NCBI GenBank assembly: GCA_003194525.1
Contig: NBIV01000024.1
Location: 62,001 to 126,000 of the forward strand
Source of the DNA: Gracilariopsis chorda
Lineage: Eukaryota > Rhodophyta > Florideophyceae > Gracilariales > Gracilariaceae
Reading direction: 5' to 3'
DNA: 64,000 nucleotides
Below, in pieces: positions 41,313-53,755 of this stretch; positions within the stretch are counted from its first letter, which is position 1, and each line of letters begins with the position of its first letter. The position numbers were made by a program, and so were the translations under genes. The notes under the pieces were generated by a model. It was given only the letters and a program-made list of their open reading frames with translations, had not been told where the DNA came from and ran no database searches.

Positions 41313-42957
41313 TACTTGTTAAGGCTGTTCACGTAGACATGCCTGACTGGCGTGCATGGCACGCCAGTTCCTACAAAGACATCTAATTGTCCATCCGACG
41401 AGATCGTCGGAGGGATAAAGTCAGTAAAATCCGGCCTCTCGCCCCTTCACTTTCGAAAGGGAGAAGCAAGTCGTCTTTGTTGCTTGTATGGTACTCTCAA
41501 GAAGTGGTTTTCAAAACTATATCGTCATATTTAGCAATTTTGTTCAACAATAAGTCTGAATCAAATTCAATCAAGATTTTCGTTCTCTTCGACAATTTTG
41601 TAGCCAAAGATTCTATTTATTCAGAACAATCCTGGTTTGAGCCTCATCTCACAGCAAAAACATTGACTTTTACTATGAGACTTATGCATATAAAAACCAT
41701 CAATTTAAAACCAGTATAGTTACTCTGCTGTCATGCAAACCATTATTAACGAATTTGCTGACGTTCTCAGTCACTGACAATACATCCAAAGATCCATTGA
41801 GTGCAGGTTTTGTTCTTTTGACATGACCTTTTTTTGACGGAAATGTATGTCGGTTTCAAGAAGGCTAACTTCCATGATGAAATTAAATTTGGATTGCCGA
41901 GAAATGAAATCATGGAACGTATGTATGCGGCTCACTTTGTGTTGATAAGAGACGAAAGCGACTATGAGTCGCTCTGGCGTACCATTTCCGACTATATTAG
42001 TTGCTGAGAAACACTCAACTAAGCACCTATCGAGAAAAAGAAAGTAGACAGAACACAAACTCATGCCATGAGGATCCTCTTTCATCCTGAAGAAACTGCA
42101 GATTCACTGAAAAACATGAAGTGCAACGCATTCAGCAGTATCAGCACTACTTGGTTTCATATTCAGCTCTGGCGATGCTCACCTCCCGACTGTGAAGTAT
42201 GACTAATGCACCGGTATTCAGTGTATTACAATAGCCCCAAAGGTCAGACGGCTGACAAACTGGAGTGCAGAAAAGGTGGATGAATAACCAGAGCAACACT
42301 GGCTCGTGTCAATACTAGCCACGTGGGTCGGAGATAATTTTGATCTGACGTGTGACCTCCGCTGAACCTGGCATTGCAGCATAGGGCACGGTAGAGTAGT
42401 ATAGTATTTTATTTAATTGTTTAGTATTATTTACAGGTGTTCTAGAACGCCCTGCCGACTATATTAGTTGGCTCGAGTGCTGCCGGCCACTGAGGAGTAA
42501 AGGCAAGCACCACCTCCTTGCTCTAGTCGCCCTCAAGCTTCCAGCTGACACAAGATTCTAAGCCATCGTTATGAGTGCGCCCGATCTGTAGGGACCTCAG
42601 ATAACGCCCGCACATTGCGCCTACACGTCAGAATGTTCCCACGGCACAAGTAGACCCCAGTGGACTGTCACCCTAGTAACTGGTACTCTGCCGCCACTAC
42701 CTCTAGTAGGTACTACTTCCCCATTCGGCCTCTGGACTAGTATTCTACTACATTCAGTTTCCGTTGGAAGGGCCCCAATTTGGGTTGCAGGTGTAGTGCA
42801 CATCATTTTTGGCATGTGCCACACGTGTGTAGAATGAGACGCCCCCTCAGGAATACTACTAGTTAACTTCATTGTACTGTCAGGGCGCCGACTAACACTA
42901 CTTATGTGTGTGAGCTCCGACCGCCTGGATCGAATTAAACACAGCAAGCGAGTGTCG
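41313..42957. other. AT-richer stretch, no recognisable gene
   Basis: Begins with a perfect 9-bp hairpin ACTGGCGTG/CACGCCAGT (41346-41368). The right part (about 42.4-42.95 kb) probably includes the LTR of the gag-bearing fragment that follows, since its end resembles the sequence at 62.9 kb. No gene was seen. Confidence 0.4.
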
Positions 42958-44806
42958 GCTCTGACTCAGGACCCTTGGTGAGTGTTTTCCTCCGTCTGGA
43001 GAGACGCAACCTTGTGCAGGGCTAGATACCTCCCTCGTTGAGTTTTCAAAACATTCTTACCCCTATTGTATTTGTTTCTGTGCGTGCTTTTACCGTGGCT
43101 ACTGCTGCTTTCCCCCGTATAAAGGTGTCGCTGTACGGCGACTACTGGTGATTACCGTTGCCCTGTTCACCACCGCCCCACTCGTGTGGATACCGTGCCG
43201 CCCTTGCGCGTCGCCCACCAATCGTGTGTCGCCACATTTCACTGCTTCCGACTTGTCGGTCTTCCTGGTTCTTACACCTGTACCCATGTCATGACGGTGA
43301 GTCCTGGCTTCACACCCGGCTTCGTGCGCTCACCACAGGTTGTTTTATCGCTTACCTTCCCTATAGAGGAGGACGTCGAACACTCTTGTGTGCCAGCTCC
43401 CGCCTCGGAGCATTGAGCCACAAACTGCTCTCCTGACCTAGAAGACCAGCGAACTGTAATAGTGTTCTCAGTTTACCGGATTAGCTATCGGATTTCCGAA
43501 TTACACGTTGAAGTTTGGAATTGTGTTGTGACCAACTGTGTCGTTGAGGATCGTCGATTGTTTGTGTGTGGTCTCCCACAAGTGGTTGCGTGGGACCTCT
43601 TATGTATGAAGGTCGCTCATTCGAGATTATCTTATTTGGCTGTTTCTGATTGTTTTCTGTTTTATCTCAGTTTCAGTGTCCACCAATGGGTTCTGGAAAT
43701 GGATCCCGTGGTTCGGGCCAGCCCAAGTCACGACAAATCGGTGTTGTTTTGCCCCCGCGCTCGCAGTCAGTTCCGGAACGCTCGAATGGTGATAACTGCA
43801 GACCGGGAAGCAGGAAGCCATCGACTAAGTCGTCCCAGCTCCCAATTGTTGCTTCGTCGGATGCCCCGTTTAGGAGGTCCGTACCCGCCGCTGCGGAGAA
43901 AGACGCACTCTTTGTCGAGTTGGAGGCACAAGTGCAGAACCTTCAAGCCCAGACCTCGGTGATTGACATTTCTCACTCTGCTCTCGTCAATGAGGTTGAT
44001 GCACTCCGTATGAGGATTGATGCCGATATTTTCGGAGGTGTATCTGTAGATCTACTTACTTTACGGACTGATGTTTATTCACTTTTGGAGGTTTTGAGAG
44101 GTTACCCAGGTATGGTGAAGGACGTTGACTCGACGTTTCAACGGGTTCTGTCCCGTCTTGAGACGTTGGAAAATACCATCAGAGGTGATGACAACGTCGC
44201 AGACCTATCCGCTGGGGTTTCGCATCGTCATGGTTACTGTGCTCGCAAGAAGAACCGCCCCAGAAAACGGAATGACAACGAATATGACTCGTACTCGTCC
44301 TGGTCATCGGTGAGTTCTAACCGCTCTGTGGGATCCGCTTTGTCTGACTCGTCTGCTGACAGTGACCGTCGCGCTCGTTCATCGCATTCGCGTCGTTCGG
44401 CAGACACTCATGGTCAGATTAGAGCCCGTCAGAAGGGAAGGAAGCACTCCTGTTTTAAGGAATTGAAGCCTACGAACCCCTTGTACAGGAAGTTTTTATA
44501 GTATGGGTATTACCGTTTGGAAGACTCCTCATTGAATCGTACACCCCGTGGAACCGGGAAGGTAAAAGACTACATCAAGCGGATGGCTTTGTCGTTTCGT
44601 AAACAGAACTTCGCCGGAGAGGACCCGATTCTCGTTTTGGATTTTCTTTCACGCTTGGTAGCGGAAGCAGACATCCTCGGAATGAATGAAGGGCAGGCTT
44701 ACATCGCCCTACCGTACTTTCTACGTGAAATTGCAGAAGGTCAATTCAACTCTGTAAGAGGTTCGTCTCGTGCCTCTGAAGGAGGGGTCGCCTGCGTTAG
44801 AATTAG
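42958..44806 (+). mobile_element. Ty3/gypsy-family fragment: 5' leader and gag
   Basis: A leader beginning with GGCTCTGACTC (also found at the right edge of the window) precedes a gag region from about 43.69 kb. It has a coiled-coil part (IDISHSALVNEVDALRMRI), an Arg/Ser-rich part and the capsid-like motif EADILGM, shared with the minus-strand chromovirus. The fragment ends abruptly near 44.8 kb; protease, RT and integrase are absent. It is an old, broken copy. Confidence 0.7.
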
Positions 44807-45369
44807 TTATTATTTACTATTCTTTGAGTATAGTTGGCTCTAGCATCAGTTCTAATGTGCACACCGACTAGTTTTATTCTACTCGATTTGCTGAAGAAAT
44901 CAGTTACACGTTTTCCATGCCAAACTGGCCTCAAAGCCGAGTTGGCATCTTCTTGACACCCTGTCAATATGACATGACAACATGTTCATGTCAAAGAAGT
45001 TTTGGTTGACCACGTGGACATATTGGCTCTAACGTACACGTTGTCTAATACTCACAACGTTGAGAGACACTTCACACGGTACAGCAGGGATCGAACGGTC
45101 ATGGAAGATTCCCGAGGGAGTCGTGCCTAGTCATCACTGGCACCCTGGGTTCATGCCAGATCATCAAAACCTTTTCTGATGACAAGTCATCAGCATTGAT
45201 GGAATTTGCCAAGTCGTCAAACGACTAGATCTGGCACTGAACCCGGTAAACCAGTCGCGTACGGAGGCCAGCACGAAAACCAAGCATCATATTCTTTAAC
45301 TAAAACGAATTCTCATCGACTAGGGGAACTGATAGAAATATACTAGAAAGTATAATCAAACCCCGATGG
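44807..45369. other. Spacer with a large imperfect inverted repeat
   Basis: Non-coding. It contains an inverted repeat whose outer arms (GGGTTCATGCCAGAT, from 45147, and its near complement to 45244) enclose two smaller hairpins. Confidence 0.5.
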
Positions 45370-46030
45370 ATGTTACGAACTTCTAACTCGGATCATCACT
45401 ATCGACTTTCAACCAATTCAACCACTGAACTTCTGTTCCTAACGAGGGCCAAAAAGTTCTTGCTCTCCTCATACAGAGTCAGGACAACAAGGGCTAAAGC
45501 TTTCTGTGGTGTAGCCGGTCCATCTTCTTTTGATCCATCTCACTATGCGCTTGTCAACATGTGTGCGTTCATTCAGGACAGGAACATAAGAGAATTTATT
45601 CCTCAATCGTACTATGAGGTCCAGACCAAGCCTGACCTGATACGTGAGCGATACCGATGCATGATTAGCACGCAACAACAGCAACAATATTCGGAGACCG
45701 CCATGGATACCAACGTGCAAACAGGAAAAGAAGGAGTAGTCGTACGTGAATACCAAGAAACTCGAAGTGCCACAGTCAGTACACTCCCTGCGGGTGCTGG
45801 CCTTCTCCCTGCAGATGCTCCTGGTGTTGTGCCAAGCATGATAAGAACGCTGGATATCGATCCGACTGGCCTCTACCGAGTGGAGTCTCAAGTATCGCAC
45901 TTGGTAGAAGGAACCATAACAGGAAATCACGCTGCACTGAAAACTGGTACTGCTATTGCTGAAACTCGGGTGACTTCGAATGCCACAAACAACGCACAAG
46001 TGCGGTACCCACTTGAAAAGCTAACATCCA
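45370..46030 (+). pseudogene. Fragment of a second, diverged Helitron protein
   Basis: The open frame includes NIREFIPQSYYEV, KPDLIRERYR and EGVVVREYQE with DPTGLYRVESQVSHLVEG. The second Helitron copy at 49.7-50.05 kb has matching stretches: NIQYLVPKLYDL, RPDIVRQR, EGIVVRNYQG and EPSGLFRSEAPVAQLVGG. It therefore represents the region just before the Rep domain of a related element. Everything downstream is missing; an LTR sequence begins at 46031. Confidence 0.65.
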
Positions 46031-46377
46031 TGTATTTCAAAACCCAAAAATTGGGTATCACACTCAAGGTGACCAGGGCCTTGCTCCCTGCGCAAGCAGC
46101 CCCAGTGGCACAGCCATCTGTATACCTGTAATACGGGCGTAACTCCGTAGGTATTTCAGATTGACCACAGAGGTGGATAAAGAAATGTGAACCGGGGCCA
46201 CAAAGACGGTTAAATCAGAGACAGGTGTGCCACCCGGTGTGGCAGTTTAGAATATATCCGGTGAAGGCTGCATTACGAGGACGGGGAAAAACCATCGTGT
46301 CGGTGGTGTACAAAGCGGAAACAGACCCGACGAAGGTTACTCATGCACGAGATCTAGTGGACGCAATATCCAATACA
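46031..46377. mobile_element. Gypsy-family LTR copy
   Basis: This 347-bp stretch begins TGTA and ends ATACA. It is alignable along its whole length with the LTR at 61590-62596, once the nested insertion there is removed; similarity is roughly four-fifths by eye. Same orientation as that LTR. No matching target duplication flanks it, so it is not a clean solo LTR; it may be a separated end of a larger, rearranged element. Old. Confidence 0.65.
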
Positions 46378-48844
46378 GGGGCGGTACCAATACCACAGGG
46401 TAGATAATGTCACACGACAATTATAGCACAGAGTATCTGTAGGAATACGGAGCGGGTGAACTGAGCGAAACGAATGCATTGACCCTCCACAAGGAGTAGT
46501 ACACGGCGCAACGACGTCAGAATCCAGAGCCACGTACCTCAGATCGAACTGAACAGTTCTGAATTACCAAAGTATCAGGTTAACTTTACTTAGTGCTCGC
46601 GACGACGAATTCACACTCACCTAAGTAGGTACACTACCATTATAAATTATAATAATTAAATAAAATTTTGCAGGCCTCCTGATGTCCACACATGTGGGCA
46701 AGGTTTCAGGCACCCTGAGAGGTCAACCCAAGTAAAACCGTAACATTACAGCATGGGGCTGTCGCACACGCGTCCACTCATCCTGCAATCCATTGTAGAT
46801 TCCTACCTTGCTAGGTGAAACTTCATACATTAAACCGTCCCATTGTAATCAACTCGTACGGTTCCAACTCATATACGGTAGAGCAGTCACGGTAGTGTCA
46901 TCGCACTCCTATGAGTAGCATAATTGTGATTTCCACGCAGTTTGCGTTGCACCACATGACTCCATCCTTAGCCGAGGGTTCCTGCGTTCTTTGAGCGTAA
47001 CTCGCAATCTGCAAAGTGCTTGAATAACAGACTCACGATGTGTTCCTATAACATTCCTGTTCTTCGCAAATCAGGCAATACAAGCCAGATATTCGAGGCG
47101 TCAAACTCGAACCCGAGTAATACTTCAGAATACCAAATACCAACTCTTCCGAAGATGCCAACGAACTTTCCGTCCAACCCTCTCCGAGCTGTCTTCAGCT
47201 CTGCTGGTCCTTCTCAACCTCCGCCGACGAACGTGCACCAGATGACTGGTTTTCCTTCGGCTCTGTTGCCGTATCATCGGCTAGAGGAGCCGTGGCACCA
47301 TCCAACTGGAATCTGAGAACTCAGCAGAGTGCTCCACCGCCAACTGCCGTATCCGGAGAATGCACAGCATTGCGAGCTAACCTGTTGAATCTGGGGATCC
47401 CAGTTCTGCATGGTATGAATGACGTGTGCCAGCTGCTAGCGTTTGCACGCAGCATATACCAGGACGGTCGAACCAAGATGGTGCGGGTTCCTCATCGGGA
47501 GTGTAGCAACTTAGCAGTACTTGATCACCTAGTCATAGATCTTCTGAGCAGAGAATAAACAACCTTGTCTAACCGACCTAAGGATTGCTCTGAAAACGAG
47601 GAAGTTGACCCCTTAGAATACATCAATATGCGCACATTTATTTCCCTACAAACAACCAGCCAATAGTAATCAAAGGATTTTCCCTACTGGCACGAATCGG
47701 TCGAGCACGTGTATGATCTGTCACTCTCCACAGCCTCAAATTCTATCTGCCCTGTTGAACCCGTCTCACAGGTGGATATCTCTGACGGCCAGCGAACAGG
47801 CAAATCCTTGCTGCGTCCAATCACGCGGTAGTCTTCCAGTTCCGTGTACACGGTGTAGATTTTTGGGCCAATGGAGCACAAAATCTCTTCCAAAAAAACC
47901 AATTGACATTTCCATGGTGCATATCAGTGTGCTTCAATGCAGCCTGTATGATGCAAAATTTTTCCAATAATGTTCCCAAGCGCGGTAGCATAGCATCCTA
48001 GCGGTCGTGAAAACGGCATAGTTGTAGGTAGCCATCCTCTGTTTGGGACATATCGGCCATGGTGTAAGAAAATAGTTGAAAAGAAGAAGTAAAGTAAAAT
48101 AAGTTGTAGGTGGCTGCTTGGAAAAAAGTTTTCTGCGACTTTAGGGTATGCTCTAGCTTAAGTACACAATCTTCAGCACATTAGACAATAGGTAAAATAG
48201 AAACGTAACGTATTCAAACAACAAAATAAATTACGTAAAGTACAACCTACGTATACCCTTCTAGCAAAAATAATTATACTTACATTGCGCATACGTAGGC
48301 TGCACAGTACTGCGAACGTATACCTTTTTAACAAAAATAGTTATAGTTTACGTAGCGCAAAAGTAGGCTGCGCAGTAATGCAAACGTATACCCTTCTAAC
48401 AAAAATAGTTGTAGTTTATGTAGCGCATATGTAAGCTGCGCAGTATTGCAAACGTATACCTTTCTAACAAAAATAGTTTTAATCTATGTAGTGCATAAGT
48501 AGGCCGTACAGTTCTAGAAACATAGAACGCTGTAACAAGAATATGAACAATCTATACGTTGCATACGTAGGTAAATCGTACTCGATATGTATTGACGTCT
48601 GAAGCCAGGACCGAATAAGAATGCATTGCATATGTACTTAGTGAAGTACTACGAATGTAAACTATACAGGTACTGATGGTGTCACGAACATCTTGAGACA
48701 ATGAAGACAACACGTATACGTATATGCCAGGCGTGAAACTATAGTGCAACACCAGTTCTCTACTTAAGGGGCAGAGACGGTACATGTTCCATCGAAAGGG
48801 GATTACCAAATCTCTCAACCTCTCTCCGGTTCTCTCAGTCCGAC
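46378..48844. other. Region upstream of the Helitron gene
   Basis: Contains two adjacent Pro/Ser-rich open frames in different frames (47020-47316 and 47292-47558) of unknown family, and a set of 67-68-bp tandem repeats (48251-48521). It probably includes the 5' part of the Helitron, but no 5' terminus could be fixed. Confidence 0.45.
48251..48521. repeat. 67-68-bp tandem repeat, four copies plus a decayed fifth
   Basis: Units start at GTATACC: 48251, 48318, 48386 and 48454 (spacings 67, 68, 68). Each contains CTAACAAAAATAGTT-like and GCGCA.A.GTAGGCTGC-like segments. A degraded unit follows to about 48570. The array ends about 300 bp before the Helitron ATG. Confidence 0.85.
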
Positions 48845-51800
48845 ATGAGTTCTTCTTCACATCGACCCCCATCACGACGTGGTGGTCGCGGGTCAGGAGC
48901 AGGCCGTCGTCCAAGAGAGAATATGCAGCCCGTGCATCAACGAGACATAACCGATGAGCTTGCGCAGGCGGACTTAGTAACTACAACGGAGCTTCCTCAA
49001 AATGTTATGGAACCTCATAACCCTGAAGAGATATACTTGAACCCCTCTCATTCTTCTGATATTCAACAAGAACGAGATAGCACGGTTATACAGTTCGCTG
49101 GGAGACCTCGCCAAGGCATTCACTATGGAGCTAAATATGTCTGGGATGCAAGGGCAGAAAATATTTTTCAAGGCCTCGCACGTCCAAGCTCTTCATATCT
49201 GGAGTACCAACCAATCACTGGCACACTTCTAGCTTGTTGTGAGACGTGCAGTGCAAATGGACATCCAGCACCTCGGTGTCTTCTCAAAGATTCGGGGTGG
49301 GTGCTTGGTATTCGTATTTGCAAATATTGTGGCGCAGTTCTGCTTGGTGCAAAGACCGAAGGAACATGCTGTGGATATAAAAGCTCTAGATCGCTTGGAG
49401 TTTCTTTCAGACGAGTGCATATCAATTCGCAACTTCAAGACATATATCGCTTGTGTTCTTTTCAAACGCTATCGACACCGTTAAATGTGTTATTTGCAAC
49501 CGTTGTCACATTTATGGATATGAAGTACGTTCGGGGTGGAGGTCCGTCATTTCTTCGACTTCAAGGCATTGTGTCTCTTTCTGTTCCAGGCCAGGACGTG
49601 CGCTACACATATTTGTGGTCGGAAGGTCCTCCCACCCTTAATTCAGGGGTTTATTATTGTTCTTTCACAGGACGAATGGTGTCTAACCCGAATATTCAAT
49701 ACTTGGTTCCAAAGTTGTACGATCTCATGCATCCAAGACCAGATATTGTCCGACAGAGATAAAGAAAGTTGTCCAGACCAGACGAAAGTGTTTGCAGGAG
49801 ATCAAACGCCCACGAGTCTACTCTGGACATCTCTGCAGACGCTATTCAGGAAGGAATAGTTGTCCGGAATTATCAAGGTGCCCATGAAGCCCGAATCGGG
49901 GTGAACTCTGGTACAGGACCGTTACGAGAAGATAGCCGAGGCCGACCTCTTGCAATGAGAGCTTTCGTCGTAGAGCCAAGTGGACTGTTCAGGTCGGAAG
50001 CCCCAGTTGCCCAGCTGGTAGGCGGAAGAGAATCCCATCACATGTCAACCGGAAATCTTGGACGTCGAGTTGTCAAGTACAAGCGTTTGAAGCCTGATTC
50101 AATGGAAGCTGAGAAGGGAGCTTTTCCACTGCTCTACCCTTACGGTGAGATTCATGCCCCGTATGATACAGCAACATATATTTCATCGAGGGATGCGAAC
50201 AACCGAGACGAAAGGAGCCTAACATGGGCAGAACACTCTAAGCGCAGACTGTACACCGATAATGTGCTGCTGAACTCTGGTACTCTTCTTCAGCAATGGT
50301 TGCTTCGTACTAGCACAAACATTGAAGACTTGAGACTTTGTTACTTGGAAACAGAACAGATTAGAATGGTTGAAGAACGGGAGCTGCAGGCTGGAACCCA
50401 TACCGGAACAGATGAAATTGGCCCTCCCGGTAAACTCTTCCTTCCCTGTAATCACAAAAACTCTCCGGCGTACTGGAGACAAAAACGATTGGATGTGCAA
50501 GCAATGGTAGCTTGACTGGGCTCCCCGACGCTTTTGGTCACAGTCACAATGAACGTATGGCGGGAAGAGATGAAAAGGCTTAGCATGGACAACGAAAACA
50601 CCGGAGCATTTTCTCCACAGGGAGACAGATGCCATCCTTTTGATAGGCCAGATCTTATTGCAAGAGTTTACAACCAGTATGCACATTCAATCATGAAGGA
50701 TCTACAGAATAGTTCAGAAGAGGTCTTTGGCTTGAAATGCATTGGGATTGCCGCAAAACTTGAGTTCCAGGAGAGAACTACTCCACATCATCACATTTTT
50801 CTTTGGTTGGAGGGGGGCGTAATTGAAGATCCTGAGATCATTGACACTTTGATCAAACCCGAACTGCCTCGGGGTGACTCGAATGGGGACCAGGAACTCC
50901 GAAAAGTGGTGAAAACATTCAATATGCACAGACACTCTCCATAGTGCCGTGGTCGTACCTCTGACGGGAGGTGCAGATTTGGGTATGATGGACAAGAAAT
51001 TGTGGCTGAAACAACGATAAATGAGTACACAAATCGAGTGACCTACCGAAGAAGAAGCACAGAAGATTTGAAAGTGGTTCCGTACAATCCAGATCTCACA
51101 ATGAAGTACATGGCTCACATCTATGTTGAAAGAACCCAAGATGGCAGCGCCGTACCATACCTGATGAAGTATGCTTGCAAGAGTGCCAAAGAGCAGGATT
51201 TGGTTGTATCAAATCGAACGGAAAGCCAATCAAGTGCGCAGAGCAATATGCTTCAAAATGAGATCAGGGCGTACATAAGAGCGAGAGTGGTAGGCGCGGT
51301 TGAAGCTGCATGGAACCTCTTTGAGTTCAGGCATGTTCACATCAATCCGACTGTACATGCACTTGAAATACATCTCCGTGGAGAGCGACAGGTTTTAATT
51401 CGAAATGTAAGACTGCCTAGACGTCTGAAGTCTTCCCTGCTGGAAAGATATATGAGAAGACCCTCCCGGTACATGGACTTGGACTACATGACGTACTAAG
51501 AGACTGTACGTGTATAAAATAAGCTACCCCGCTCTGTACCAGAGTCTGACTCCACTCAGGATGGAGAAATTCCACGAATGTACGTAGTGCAGCGATCCGA
51601 AAATGATCGAACTGTGACTCGAATTAGATTTGCTTCTCCCGCAAATCCCAAACTATTCGCTCTTCGAATATTGCTCATGAACTCTGCATTCAGCTCCTTT
51701 GATAATCCGAAACGTGTTGGGAGCGAATCCTACTCAACTTATAGAGAAGCGGCAGTAGCTAGTGGACTATACATCCATGGTGACGAGTACGAAACGGCTT

Positions 51801-53656
51801 TTGATGAGGCAGTAAGATACCATGGTACTCCTGCTGAGCTGCGTTACTTGGTCTTCACTTCCTTTCAAGAAGGGATAAATCCTAAAAATGTGATTGAAAA
51901 GCATGAACGAGCTCTAACTGCAGATATAACGGAGGGAAACAGAGCACAAAGAAGAGAAGAACTACTTCGAAGAATCATTGATATTTCGGACAGACATGGC
52001 GGTCGGCTCATCAGAAATGATCCGTTCTTTCATCATACTTTATCACAACTTCATCTCAGAGAGAGCGAACTGCAACTAGCAGAAGAGCAAGCTGTAATAT
52101 GTCGCAGCTCTTCTTCGAGGTCCAGGCGAAGGTTAAAAGAGAGATATAATGATCTGAAAGAAGGCCAGAAGCAAGTTTTTGACAAAATAATGAGAGAAAT
52201 ACAATACCGAGATAGAATGGGAGAGTCTGAAAGACGAAACACACACGGAAGCGTTTTCTTCTTACAAGGACGAGCAGGGACAGGGAAGAACTATCTCCTA
52301 TCTTTGCTGAGACATATTGTTGATCACGAAGGCTTATTGGTGCAGATGACAGCTAAAACAGGTATTGCTGCTGCCCTATATGAAGGCCGAAGAACTTTGC
52401 ATAGTTTGTTTTGATTGGGAGTTGATGACAACAAAGATTCGCAGAGTAAAGAGCGTCAGACACTTTCCAAATATGGACCACGATCACAGAGATCAGAACT
52501 ACTACGGAAGACTATTTTGCTGGTAATTGATGAAGCTTCAATGTGCCCGAAAATGCTCTTCGAGATTGTGAACACCGTATTGAAGGACTTAAGAAACTCT
52601 ACGAAAGACTCTGGAGGCATGGTCGTAGCTATGGCAGGCAATTATATGCAACTGCTTCCAGTCGTTCCAAGAACGAGAACAGTATCCAAAAGGGATGGAA
52701 CAATTCGTGATGTTCTAGTGAGTCTCCTACGGGAGCTTCTATGGTACTCTTGCGAGCTTTGGGACAGAAGAGTCAAAGTTCTTCGCCTTACAGAACAGGT
52801 TCGTCAACAAGATGATCTAGTTGTGGCAAAAGGTTCGCTCAGTCTTGGTCGCGGGACGTTTCCAGCATCTGCAAGGCTTCCGCTTATGTCTACGTCAGAT
52901 GTACACGAAGCATACAAGTTGCTTTGGAAATGGTTTACAACACGGACAAAAGAAGATGTCAAGCTCAACCGATGGATTGTTGCGCCAACAAACCAATTAG
53001 TGGAGGAACATAACCAGAACGCATTGGAGTATTTCACAGGAAGGATGTTTGACTTGAAGTCTGCAACGACAATCGTTACCAACCGAGGGCCAACCGGTGA
53101 AAACTTTCACAAAAATAGTATCATTGGACCTGAACTGAGGTATAATTACGCTCCAACTGGAGTCCCGCACCACCATTTGAAACTGAAGTTGGGTGTTCCT
53201 GTTATGGTGGTTCGAAATGTACTTCATCCGCACTTGCTGAATGGAAAGATGCTTATCGTTACCAGCATTTCTCGTAGAGTTATTCGACTTTCGGGCATTG
53301 ATGAACATGGGAAAATTCAGCAAAGCTTTTTACTGCACCGCATTGTCTTTGTTTTCGAGTTTGCAGATGTGAAAATCAAACGTCGACAGTTTCCCATCAG
53401 ATTGGCATTTGCAGCAACTGTGCATAAAGCGCAAGGATAAACGTTGAAGAAAATGATAATTGACTTTCGAACAAACTTTTTTTCGCCTGGTCAGGTCTAT
53501 GTTAGACTTTCGCGTGTCAGAACATCTGATGATGTGTTACTGCTGCATAGTGAAGACAAGACGCCTCAAAATGCGCAGGATTTGCACCCAATGCTGCAGA
53601 GCATCAAAAACACTGTTCCACAAGAAGCTGTAGACTTTGTAGAGGGGCGTCATTAG
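48845..53656 (+). mobile_element. Helitron Rep-helicase gene, one frame broken only by stops
   Basis: Helitrons move by rolling circle using a HUH nuclease fused to a Pif1-type helicase. The domains in order are: a Cys-rich N-terminal part (CCETCSANG...CKYCG), the Helitron-like N domain, the Rep region with HUH motif HHHIFLWLEG (about 50.8 kb), the two-Tyr segment YLMKYACKSAKE (about 51.16 kb) and the conserved WNLFEFRHVHINP. The helicase has GRAGTGKN (Walker A, 52.27 kb), VIDEASMCP (Walker B), MAGNYMQLLPVVP, AATVHKAQG and QVYVRLSRVRTSDD. All 1604 codons from ATG 48845 to the final TAG are in one frame. Seven stops interrupt it, ending at 49762, 50515, 50944, 51499, 51517, 52414 and 53440. 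No frameshift is seen. The last one replaces the Gln that normally follows HKxQG. Confidence 0.9.
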
Positions 53657-53721
53657 TTTGACATAGTTTAGTTTTTGCGTAAACCAAAATTTGTGCAGAT
53701 ATCTTATGCAAACTTTTGGCC

Positions 53722-53755
53722 GCGGCGCGAAGCGCCGCCTGCGGCCGAAGGCCGC
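53722..53755. repeat. Twin GC hairpins with GAA loops, possible Helitron 3' end
   Basis: GCGGCGC-GAA-GCGCCGC (53722-53738) and GCGGCC-GAA-GGCCGC (53741-53755) follow each other 66 bp after the Helitron stop. Helitron 3' ends carry a short GC hairpin, but the usual CTRR terminus is not seen right after it. Confidence 0.6.

Noticed and set aside
48845-53656. Alternative genetic code (stops read as Gln/Trp) in the Helitron
   Set aside because: Host genes in the window end at ordinary TAA/TGA/TAG stops and show no internal stops; inactivation is simpler.
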